A stretch of DNA of 32,500 nt from NCBI GenBank assembly GCA_007123985.1, contig SLGA01000085.1, positions 1 through 32,500 on the forward strand. Reading direction: 5' to 3'. The position numbers and the translations under genes were made by a program. The stretch comes from Balneolaceae bacterium. GTDB taxonomy: Bacteria > Bacteroidota > Rhodothermia > Balneolales > Balneolaceae. The notes under the pieces were generated by a model. That model was not told the DNA's origin. It made no database searches and was given only the letters and a program-made list of their open reading frames with translations. Of the stretch, positions 1-7,353 are shown in pieces. Position 1 is the first letter of the stretch, and each line of letters begins with the position of its first letter.

Positions 1-540
1 ACCGGTGATATCAATTCTTCCCAAACCTCGGTTGAGCTGATCATGGATTCAAACAAAGAGGTAACCGCTGTATTTATTGAAGAGACTGAAGAAATTGCAT
101 TCGAACTCAATCTAAATATTCAGGGTGAAGGTTCGTTAAGCATCAATCCGGAACAGGATGAGTATGTGGATGGGACAATGGTTGAACTGACGGCATCCTC
201 TACTAATGGATGGGAATTTGTAGAGTGGACCGGTGATATCAATTCATCCCAAGCTTCGGTTGAGCTGATCATGGATTCCAACAAAGAGGTAACCGCTGTA
301 TTTATTGAAGAGACTGAAGAAATTGCATTCGAACTCGATCTAAATATTCAGGGTGAAGGTTCAGTAAGCATCAATCCGGAACAGGATGAGTATGTGGATG
401 GGACAATGGTTGAACTGACGGCATCCCCTACCGATGGCTGGGAATTCGTGGAGTGGACCGGTGATATTAATTCTTCCCAAACGTCGGTTGAGCTGATCAT
501 GGATTCCGACAAAAAGGTTGCCGTTGTTTTTGAAGAAGTC
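1..540 (+). repeat. Intragenic tandem repeat, 228-bp period (76 aa)
   Basis: accggtgatat(c/t)aattc starts at 1, 229 and 457, an exact 228-bp spacing with high nucleotide identity. A diverged unit follows at about 541-750. Confidence 0.9.
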
Positions 541-1818
541 ATGTTTGATTTAACCATTAATATTACCGGCAATGGCACTGTAAATATCAACCCTGATTTA
601 GATGAGTTTGAACCCGGTACTCTTGTAGAGTTAACGGCGGTCCCATCTGATGGCTGGGAGTTTGATCAATGGGAAGGCGATCTTACAGGTTCAGAAAATC
701 CCACTTCAATAACCATGGTAAACTCTGCAGTTATTACAGTCTTGTTTACTGAGCGGGAAACAGTGTTTTCAGGCGGAGATGGTTCATCGGGAAATCCTTA
801 CCAGGTTTCAACATCAGAGCAATTACAGACAATTGGTGAGTTTGTCGACTCCCATTTCATACAAGTCAGTAATATTAATGCCGGCTCAACATCCGGATGG
901 AATGGCAGTCAGGGATTTAGCCCGATAGGCAGCTCCTCCAATCCTTTTACGGGAACATTCAATGGAAATGAATTTGAAATCTCAGGATTAACCATAGACC
1001 GGGATGGGGATGATTATATCGGGCTTTTTGGATTTACCGGGAATGCACAAATAAACAATGTCAGGCTTGTAAATGTGAATATAATAGGAGAAGACATTGT
1101 TGGCGGATTGGCCGGAACCAATAACGGACAAATCAGAAATTCGTATGTAACAGGGTTTGTATCGGGCGATGAAATGGTGGGTGGATTGGTTGGTATTAAT
1201 AATGGGCAAATTACGAACTCGTATTCAGAGGCCAGTGTAGTCGGTGATGATGATCATATTGGCGGACTTGTGGGCATTAATGGCAGCAATGGAGAGATTA
1301 CAAATTCATTTGCTTCGGGCAATGTGGAGGCAGATGATGCTGAAACTGGCGGATTAGTTGGAACCAACAACGGTGAAATCAGCAACTCATATTCAACAGG
1401 TAATGTAACCGGTGACGAATCCGTTGGGGGCCTGGTAGGGGGCAACAGGAACAATGCCCGGATTGTAAATTCCTATGCTACCGGTAGTGTATCCGGGGAT
1501 GATGAAGTTGGTGGTTTAGTGGGGCGAAATTGGCCAAATGGTGTTATTGAAACTTCTTTTGCCAGCGGAACTGTTTCCGGAGATGATGAAACAGGTGGTT
1601 TTATCGGCTGGAACCAGGCTTCATTAGATTCTTGCTACTGGGACAATCAGTCAACCAATCAAGGCAGTGGAGTTGGCCGGGGAAATCAGAATGGATTAAC
1701 AGGTCTCACTACTTCTGAGATGACGGGTTCTTCAGCCGAAGAGAACATGTCCGGTTTCAACTGGAACAGCATCTGGAGAACTTCAGCCAATTACCCGGTT
1801 CTTCAATGGCAGGATTAA
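1..1818 (+). CDS. Partial surface protein/adhesin: InlB_B/Flg_new_2-like repeats followed by GLUG-motif repeats (5' end outside window)
   Basis: Frame is open from base 1 (TGDINSSQTSVELIMDSNKEV...). Three near-identical repeats, then GGLVGxNNGxIxNSYxxGxVxG GLUG-type repeats, ending NYPVLQWQD. The ATG at 43 lies inside a repeat, so it is probably not the true start. Confidence 0.85.
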   Translation, partial: TGDINSSQTSVELIMDSNKEVTAVFIEETEEIAFELNLNIQGEGSLSINPEQDEYVDGTMVELTASSTNGWEFVEWTGDINSSQASVELIMDSNKEVTAVFIEETEEIAFELDLNIQGEGSVSINPEQDEYVDGTMVELTASPTDGWEFVEWTGDINSSQTSVELIMDSDKKVAVVFEEVMFDLTINITGNGTVNINPDLDEFEPGTLVELTAVPSDGWEFDQWEGDLTGSENPTSITMVNSAVITVLFTERETVFSGGDGSSGNPYQVSTSEQLQTIGEFVDSHFIQVSNINAGSTSGWNGSQGFSPIGSSSNPFTGTFNGNEFEISGLTIDRDGDDYIGLFGFTGNAQINNVRLVNVNIIGEDIVGGLAGTNNGQIRNSYVTGFVSGDEMVGGLVGINNGQITNSYSEASVVGDDDHIGGLVGINGSNGEITNSFASGNVEADDAETGGLVGTNNGEISNSYSTGNVTGDESVGGLVGGNRNNARIVNSYATGSVSGDDEVGGLVGRNWPNGVIETSFASGTVSGDDETGGFIGWNQASLDSCYWDNQSTNQGSGVGRGNQNGLTGLTTSEMTGSSAEENMSGFNWNSIWRTSANYPVLQWQD

Positions 1819-1897
1819 AAAATTAAAAACATAGTCAACAAAATTTTTTGCGGTAAAGAATGTATAGATAGTGCATGTATTCTCAGTTTTACCCCAA

Positions 1898-1934
1898 AAC
1901 AAAAAAAGCTGCCCAAAATAGTTTGAGCACCTTT
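1898..1934 (-). terminator. Degenerate duplicate of the tRNA-Asp terminator
   Basis: aaaaaaagctgcccaaaatagtttgagcacctttcaatgcgatccgg aligns with aaaaaaagctgctcaaacctaattgagcagctttaaatgcgatccgg at 2324-2372. The stem is imperfect, with two mismatches. Confidence 0.6.
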
Positions 1935-1939
1935 CAATG

Positions 1940-2031
1940 CGATCCGGTCGAAGATGCCGATCCCTCGTCGAAGGTACTCGAACCCTCAACCTTCCCCGAC
2001 AAGTTTGTCGGGGTCAGGCGTTCTAACCAAC
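1940..2031 (-). pseudogene. Truncated, insertion-bearing tRNA-Asp remnant (3' portion)
   Basis: The minus strand shares GTTGGTTAGAACGCCTG, GAGGGTTCGAGT and CCGGATCGCATT with the intact tRNA-Asp. The anticodon arm is replaced by a palindrome and about 23 nt are inserted in the T-arm/acceptor junction. Confidence 0.8.
1994..2013. repeat. Palindrome CCCCGACAAGTTTGTCGGGG (copy 1)
   Basis: 9-bp perfect arms (CCCCGACAA/TTGTCGGGG) around GT. Identical to 2495-2514. Confidence 0.9.
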
Positions 2032-2301
2032 AATCTCTATTAGGTTTATTTCTTGATCAACTATTTGGTTGATGATTCGCCGGCTCTTCATTCTTTTTAT
2101 CCACTTCTCTGCACGAATCGCTTCTGTTTTTGATTCGAATTCTACAACCCTTTTCAGCTCCCATGGTTTTCCGCTCTTAGTTGCTGTAGAATAGCCATCA
2201 TTATGCTTTTTCAATCGATTCTCAACATTTGTAGTTTGTCCGACGTAAAACCTGTCCAGTTTCTTGCTGTATAGAATGTATATGTAGTGTTTATCCCTCA
2301 T
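2023..2301 (-). CDS. Small GIY-YIG (URI-type) nuclease family protein
   Basis: MRDKHYIYILYSKKLDRFYVGQTTNVENRLKKHNDG...KSGKPWELKRVVEFESKTEAIRAEKWIKRMKSRR has the GIY...YIG pair and domain order of small single-domain GIY-YIG proteins. Confidence 0.9.
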   Translation of the reverse strand: MRDKHYIYILYSKKLDRFYVGQTTNVENRLKKHNDGYSTATKSGKPWELKRVVEFESKTEAIRAEKWIKRMKSRRIINQIVDQEINLIEIVG

Positions 2302-2329
2302 TCATTTTCTCTGACCCCCACAAACAAAA

Positions 2330-2359
2330 AAAGCTGCTCAAACCTAATTGAGCAGCTTT
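2330..2359 (-). terminator. Rho-independent terminator of tRNA-Asp
   Basis: Perfect 12-bp stem AAAGCTGCTCAA/TTGAGCAGCTTT with a 6-nt loop, followed by a T-run on the minus strand. Confidence 0.85.
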
Positions 2360-2364
2360 AAATG

Positions 2365-2438
2365 CGATCCGGAAGGGACTCGAACCCTCGACCTCCTGCG
2401 TGACAGGCAGGCGTTCTAACCAACTGAACTACCGGACC
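2365..2438 (-). tRNA. tRNA-Asp (GTC)
   Basis: GGTCCGGTAGTTCAGTTGGTTAGAACGCCTGCCTGTCACGCAGGAGGTCGAGGGTTCGAGTCCCTTCCGGATCG. The 7-bp acceptor pairs, and the anticodon stem CCTGC/GCAGG carries a CTGTCAC loop with anticodon GTC. The T-loop is TTCGAGT. CCA is not encoded. Confidence 0.95.
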
Positions 2439-2494
2439 AATATATCAATAAACTAAATTCCCTTCTTAAATCCGGCAATCGAACTCTCGACATT

Positions 2495-2514
2495 CCCCGA
2501 CAAGTTTGTCGGGG
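2495..2514. repeat. Palindrome CCCCGACAAGTTTGTCGGGG (copy 2)
   Basis: Identical to 1994-2013 and in the same position relative to tRNA sequence. Confidence 0.9.
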
Positions 2515-2527
2515 TCAGGCGTTCTAA

Positions 2528-2543
2528 TCCCGATCACTCGGGA
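2528..2543. repeat. Short hairpin TCCCGA-TCAC-TCGGGA in the D-arm region of the tRNA pseudogene
   Basis: 6-bp perfect arms. A related core (CCGATCCCTCG) occurs at about 1957-1967. Confidence 0.7.
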
Positions 2544-2657
2544 AACTACCGGACCATTAAATCAAATTTTACTTGTGAATTTCAAGCAGATTTAAATATA
2601 AACAGGTTATCCACATGAAGTCAACATTAAATCGAAAAGAAGGTGAGAAAAAAACAA

Positions 2658-2681
2658 GGGCTCCGGGATCAGCCGGAGCCC
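2658..2681 (-). terminator. Rho-independent terminator of the glutathione peroxidase gene
   Basis: GGGCTCCGG-GATCAG-CCGGAGCCC; the minus strand continues TTGTTTTTTTC. Confidence 0.85.
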
Positions 2682-2726
2682 TTTATCGGGATGGTGATGG
2701 GATGTATGTAAGGAAATAATTTTTTT

Positions 2727-3269
2727 TCAGAGAGTGCTTAAAATTGCCTCTCTTACCTCCTCACCTTCAGGAGGTACATTAGTCTTAAACCTTCTTACAA
2801 GATTTCCGTTCCTGTCAATCAAAAATTTTTCAAAATTCCAGGAAATAGCACCGGTAAAATCGGGGTTTTCGAGGTTTGTAAGTAAATTAAAGAGCGGGTG
2901 CTGATCATCTCCCCTCACGGAAATCCGTGAAAAAAGCGGAAAAGATACTCCAAAATTCATCTCACAAAACTGTGCGATCTCCTCATCCGTTCCCGGTTCC
3001 TGTCCCCCAAAATTATTTGCAGGAAAACCGAGTACTGTAAAACCTTTGTCTGAATACTCCTCATAAATTTTTTGTAATCCCTCGTACTGGTGAGTAAAAC
3101 CACATTCAGAAGCAGTATTAACAATTAAGAGCACCTCTCCTTTGAAATCTTCAAGAGAAATGTTTTCACCGTTTATTAGGTTTAGGCTGTATGTGTAAAT
3201 ATCTTCAGTAGAATCTGAATGTACTACCATTGAAAGCATCAGCGTTAGAATTACCAATATTGTTTTCAT
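2727..3269 (-). CDS. Glutathione peroxidase family protein (Cys type), exported
   Basis: NTASECGFTHQYEGLQKIYEEYSDKGFTVLGFPANNFGGQEPGTDEEIAQFC, WNFEKFLIDRNG; N-terminal signal peptide. Confidence 0.93.
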   Translation of the reverse strand: MKTILVILTLMLSMVVHSDSTEDIYTYSLNLINGENISLEDFKGEVLLIVNTASECGFTHQYEGLQKIYEEYSDKGFTVLGFPANNFGGQEPGTDEEIAQFCEMNFGVSFPLFSRISVRGDDQHPLFNLLTNLENPDFTGAISWNFEKFLIDRNGNLVRRFKTNVPPEGEEVREAILSTL

Positions 3270-3326
3270 AAATCATACCATCTATTTTGACGTTTAAATC
3301 TTGTTATTGCATTTATCATTCCAAAT

Positions 3327-4067
3327 ATGAATAATTTTTTTGTTAAAAAACTCTCCCTCTTCTTCTTTCCGATCATTGTCCTTCTGATTCCGCTTCATTC
3401 CCATGCCCAGATGTTCTCTATTGGAGATCCCGAACAGCGCACTGTACGTCCGCTCGGTTCATCCAGCATAGTGGGAGCTGCCTGGGAATTTGCCGACTTT
3501 AGCTACCAGGCAGAAGGGGCACAAGAATTTCAAAGGCTTGACTACACCAGCAACCTGATACGCCTTTTCTTTAACAGCCCGGGTTTAGACATAAGCCTCG
3601 CTTTTGGTGGTTCCTTCACGGGTATGGACGAACACTCTGCCATTAATATAAACGCACGGTTATACAATAATTTCTTTATAAGCAGGAACCCAAATTTTCA
3701 ATTCGCAATACCCATACAGCTAACGACCGACCTGATGCAGGTAAGGCGAAATGAAACCAGCGCGGAGTTTCAGCAGAGTTCACTTGTTTTCGGTACCGGT
3801 GTATATACGGCATTTCGTATGGGCGACAGATTTAGCCTTACGCTAAAAACCACTCCCAATTACGGGTTCAGTTTTTCACAGGGTTCGCTTTTCGGAGGCG
3901 GGCTGTTCCGGTTTGATGCCGGCACTTTTCTTATGATTAATGAACTGTTTGGCAGCAACTCTCTCACAATCGGTTATAATTTTGATTATCGTGCATATCG
4001 TATTGAAGGAAACTTAAATGATTACGATTTTACAAGTCACTCCATTACTCTTGGAATAGGCTTTTAA
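3327..4067 (+). CDS. Predicted outer-membrane beta-barrel protein
   Basis: Signal peptide (...PLHSHAQ) and alternating amphipathic strands ending in an aromatic (SITLGIGF). Confidence 0.65.
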   Translation: MNNFFVKKLSLFFFPIIVLLIPLHSHAQMFSIGDPEQRTVRPLGSSSIVGAAWEFADFSYQAEGAQEFQRLDYTSNLIRLFFNSPGLDISLAFGGSFTGMDEHSAININARLYNNFFISRNPNFQFAIPIQLTTDLMQVRRNETSAEFQQSSLVFGTGVYTAFRMGDRFSLTLKTTPNYGFSFSQGSLFGGGLFRFDAGTFLMINELFGSNSLTIGYNFDYRAYRIEGNLNDYDFTSHSITLGIGF

Positions 4068-4076
4068 TCAGATTGC

Positions 4077-4373
4077 ATGAAAATTGAAAAACTGCTTCTC
4101 GAGCTCGAATCACTTTGCGAAAAAGGAGGTTTTTCCATCCGAAAAGAGCGCGGAGGCTTCAGGGGAGATCAGTGCATTATTGAAGGAGACAAACTGATTG
4201 TTATCAATAAAAACAGGCCTGTTGAATCTCAGGCAGCGATTTTAGCCCGAGTAATTCTAAAGCTCGATCACGACGATCTCTTCATAAAACCTGCTGTAAG
4301 AAAAGAGCTGGAAGCGATCTGGAGCCGGCTAAGAAAATTTGAAGAGGCAGAAAAACGTATTGAAAACGAGTAG
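4077..4373 (+). CDS. Small conserved-looking protein of unknown function
   Basis: 98-aa ORF packed tightly between two + strand genes; no family recognised. Confidence 0.65.
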   Translation: MKIEKLLLELESLCEKGGFSIRKERGGFRGDQCIIEGDKLIVINKNRPVESQAAILARVILKLDHDDLFIKPAVRKELEAIWSRLRKFEEAEKRIENE

Positions 4374-4379
4374 AAAAAG

Positions 4380-5141
4380 ATGAAGTGCACATTTCTCGGT
4401 ACCGGAACATCTATGGGAGTGCCCGTTGCCGGGGGGTTTGGAAAAGAACTGATTGATGGCGATCCGCGAAATCAGCGAACACGATGCTCGGCATGGGTTC
4501 AAACAGAGCAAACATCTATCGTGATAGACATCGGACCCGAGTTCAGAATTCAATCTATCCGCTCCGATATTAAAAAAATTGATCTCGTTCTCATCACCCA
4601 CGAGCACATGGATCACATTGCCGGCCTTGATGATTTACGGGCATATAATTACTCACAAAATGGCCCTGTGCCTCTGTTTACATCAAAAAAGGTGATTCAG
4701 TCTATTAAATCGCGGTTTGACTATATGTTTGGCGAGAATAAATACCCGGGCTCAACATCACTGAATATGCACGAAGTTTCCGAGCCCATGCAATATGGTG
4801 ATGTAACCATCACCCCGCTCCCCTACAATCACGGATATATCGATGTTACCGGATATCGAATTAATGACTTCTCCTACATGACCGACGTAAAGCGCATTCC
4901 TGCCGATACACTTGAAAAAGTAAAAGGTAGCAAAGTGTTGGTGCTAAGCGGTTTGCGATGGGGGCCCGAACATCCTACTCACTTAACCATACCCGAAGCT
5001 GTTGAAATTGCCACAGAGCTCAACATCCCGAAAACCTATCTGATTCACATGAACTCCTACGTAAATCACGAAGAGAGTAACAGCCGCCTGCCCGACCATG
5101 TTGAGTTAGCGTACGATCAGCTCGAAATAAGCATCGGCTAA
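4380..5141 (+). CDS. MBL-fold metallohydrolase (PhnP/RNase Z-like)
   Basis: MKCTFLGTGTSMGVPV, VIDIGPEFRIQ, LITHEHMDHIAGLDDLRAYN, LIHMNSYVNHEE. Confidence 0.9.
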   Translation: MKCTFLGTGTSMGVPVAGGFGKELIDGDPRNQRTRCSAWVQTEQTSIVIDIGPEFRIQSIRSDIKKIDLVLITHEHMDHIAGLDDLRAYNYSQNGPVPLFTSKKVIQSIKSRFDYMFGENKYPGSTSLNMHEVSEPMQYGDVTITPLPYNHGYIDVTGYRINDFSYMTDVKRIPADTLEKVKGSKVLVLSGLRWGPEHPTHLTIPEAVEIATELNIPKTYLIHMNSYVNHEESNSRLPDHVELAYDQLEISIG

Positions 5142-6211
5142 TGAACGTCTTCCTCAGCCAGGCGGTCAATTTCATCAACAACCTCTTTTACAGCCTGTGC
5201 GTGATCGAGTTTAAGCACCAGAATGGCATCATCCGTTTCCACTATGGCTACATCATTCACGCCCACCAGTGCAATGGTTTTACCTGATGATGCATCCACT
5301 AAATTTCCTGAAGCGTCCTGAATAATGACGGCTGAATCGCCCACTGCGTTTCCATTCTCATCTTTATCTGCCAGTTCGTGAACAGCTTTCCAGCTGCCTA
5401 CGTCGTTCCATCCAAAACTTGCCGGAACCACATGTACGTGTTCCGCTTTCTCCATAATACCGTAATCTATTGAGATAGATGGGCAGTTTTGGTAAAACGT
5501 GTTTATATCTTCCTCTTTTTTTTCAGAAGCGGAAAGCTGTTCCATTTGCTCGTAGATTTCGGGAAGATGCTTTCGAAAAGCATTCACAATGGTTTCAACT
5601 TTCCAGATAAAAATACCACTGTTCCAGAGATAATCCCCTGATTTCAGAAAATCGCGGGCTTTTGCAAGTTCCGGTTTTTCTGTGAAATTTCTAACTCTGT
5701 AAACTTCCTGTCCGTTTTGTTCAAGGTCTGCTTTGTTCTGCCGCCTGATGTAACCGTACCCGGTTTCGGGGCGATTGGGCTCAATTCCAATTGTAACCAG
5801 AGAATTTTTTTTTCGTGCTGTTTTTGATGCAACCTTAAGTACATCCAGAAAACGTTTTGGCTCCGTAATCCGGTGATCAGCAGGGAGCACTACCATTACC
5901 GCTTCCGGATTTTTATTATAGAGAAGTGCTGCAGCTGATGCAATGCACGGTGCCGTATTTCTGGCCATCGGTTCACCAATAATAAATTTCTGCTCGAGGC
6001 CCGGCAGCTGCTGGTTTACCAGATGAACGTAATCGTTGTTAGTGATTACCATCACATTTTTTACATCAATAAACCCTTCCAGGCGATCAACGGTTTGCTG
6101 AATAAGGCTTTTCTTTCCGAACAGCTTTAAAAATTGTTTAGGCTTTTCTCTTGTGCTTTTTGGCCAAAATCTTGTACCTGCACCACCAGCCATAATAACG
6201 GCTACATTCAT
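5138..6211 (-). CDS. manC: Mannose-1-phosphate guanylyltransferase
   Basis: VIMAGGAGTRFWPKSTREKPKQFLKLFGKKSLIQQTVDRL, GEPMARNTAPCI, FTEKPE, SIDYGIMEKAEHVHVVPASFGWNDVGSW. Confidence 0.92.
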   Translation of the reverse strand: MNVAVIMAGGAGTRFWPKSTREKPKQFLKLFGKKSLIQQTVDRLEGFIDVKNVMVITNNDYVHLVNQQLPGLEQKFIIGEPMARNTAPCIASAAALLYNKNPEAVMVVLPADHRITEPKRFLDVLKVASKTARKKNSLVTIGIEPNRPETGYGYIRRQNKADLEQNGQEVYRVRNFTEKPELAKARDFLKSGDYLWNSGIFIWKVETIVNAFRKHLPEIYEQMEQLSASEKKEEDINTFYQNCPSISIDYGIMEKAEHVHVVPASFGWNDVGSWKAVHELADKDENGNAVGDSAVIIQDASGNLVDASSGKTIALVGVNDVAIVETDDAILVLKLDHAQAVKEVVDEIDRLAEEDVH

Positions 6212-6270
6212 AGAAATAAGTGTTCTGAATTTCCGGTAAACTTACATTCAGAAAGGTAGGCAAAAGCAAA

Positions 6271-7353
6271 TCAAACCAAAATGTTATTTGATCGGGTTAA
6301 GGTTATGCTGAATGTTGAACCAACCTCGGACTGACTTTCGATAAATAGCTTTTCTCCATGCGCTTCTACAATATGTTTTACGATAGCAAGCCCAAGACCG
6401 GTTCCCCCCTTTTCTCTTGACCGCGATTTGTCAACCCTGAAAAATCGCTCGGTTACCCTGTTCAGATCTTTCTTATCAATACCAATTCCCGTGTCTTTTA
6501 CATACAACATCAGCTTTTCTTTCGCCTTTTTGTAATCGGTTATGCCAATTTCAACATATCCTCCGGGTTTGTTGTACTTCATGCCGTTCTCAATAAGATT
6601 GGTTAGAATCTGCTTGATCTGATTTCGGTCCGCCTTAACCTGGATATTTTTATCAAAATCTTTCACGTGGATTTCGATATCCTCTTTCTGCGCTTTGTAC
6701 TGCAGAGTTTCCACCACATCCAGAATTACATCGCGCAGGTACATATCTTTAATATTCGATTTCATTTCACCTGTTTCAAGCCGTGAAATTTCCATCAGAT
6801 CATTTGTGAGAAAAATGAGCCGGTTCACATTTCTCATCGCCTTTTTTAAAAACAGTTCATTCACTTTATCATCGTGAACAGCTCCGTTCAGCAATGTTTC
6901 TATAAATCCCTGAATGGCAAATATGGGGGTTTTCAACTCATGAGAAATATCCCCAATAAACTCTTTTCGATAATTTTCTATTTTGTTGAGCCTGGAAAGC
7001 TCTTTGTTCACTGAATCACTTGCTTTCACCGTGCGATGGATAAGCATATCAAGCTCGTCTGAACTTTGCGAAAGGTCGCTGTCGTAATCATCAAACTTCT
7101 TGCGCGACATGTTTTTGACAATCTTATTCAGCTGCTTTAATCTCTCTTTATGAAGCCTGTCGCTTACAGCATAAACTACCAAAAAACTGATCATAAAAAG
7201 GCAGGCCGCCATCAGAAGTATCTGTTGCCAGAAGTAGTCTGTAACAATCCAAAGCAATCCCGCAGCTAACAGCGTAGTGAAAACTGCGGAGGAAATTGCG
7301 GTACGGAGTGAGAGTTTTGAGTATGCTTTTTTGTTGAAATCTTTGAGGCTCAT
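6271..7353 (-). CDS. Sensor histidine kinase (PhoR-like)
   Basis: H-box DISHELKTPIFAIQGFIETLLNGA, N-box LTNLIENGMKYN, G-boxes VKDTGIGI and GGTGLGLAIVKHIVEAHG; TM segments at the N terminus. Confidence 0.92.
   Translation of the reverse strand: MSLKDFNKKAYSKLSLRTAISSAVFTTLLAAGLLWIVTDYFWQQILLMAACLFMISFLVVYAVSDRLHKERLKQLNKIVKNMSRKKFDDYDSDLSQSSDELDMLIHRTVKASDSVNKELSRLNKIENYRKEFIGDISHELKTPIFAIQGFIETLLNGAVHDDKVNELFLKKAMRNVNRLIFLTNDLMEISRLETGEMKSNIKDMYLRDVILDVVETLQYKAQKEDIEIHVKDFDKNIQVKADRNQIKQILTNLIENGMKYNKPGGYVEIGITDYKKAKEKLMLYVKDTGIGIDKKDLNRVTERFFRVDKSRSREKGGTGLGLAIVKHIVEAHGEKLFIESQSEVGSTFSITLTRSNNILV

Larger units (their letters stand above)
2468..2555 (-). pseudogene. Second decayed tRNA-Asp copy with hairpins replacing D-arm and anticodon arm
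   Basis: The minus strand begins GGTCCGGTAGTT and keeps TTAGAACGCCTG, GTCGAGAGTTCGA and CCGGATT. It contains TCCCGAGTGATCGGGA and CCCCGACAAACTTGTCGGGG where the arms should be. Confidence 0.8.

Noticed and set aside
1-540. Could the 228-bp direct repeats be a CRISPR-like array?
   Set aside because: The repeats are contiguous, in frame and protein-coding, without spacers.
1030-1700. GLUG-repeat region as a nucleotide-level tandem repeat
   Set aside because: Repeats are clear in protein but diverged in DNA and of variable length.
1783-1989. 68-aa minus-strand ORF (MRVRVPSTRDRHLRPDRIERCSN...)
   Set aside because: It is a translation of the pseudo-tRNA and the terminator repeat; no protein-like signature.
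1875-2072. 65-aa plus-strand ORF over the pseudo-tRNA
   Set aside because: Antisense translation through the tRNA remnant and the end of the GIY-YIG gene.
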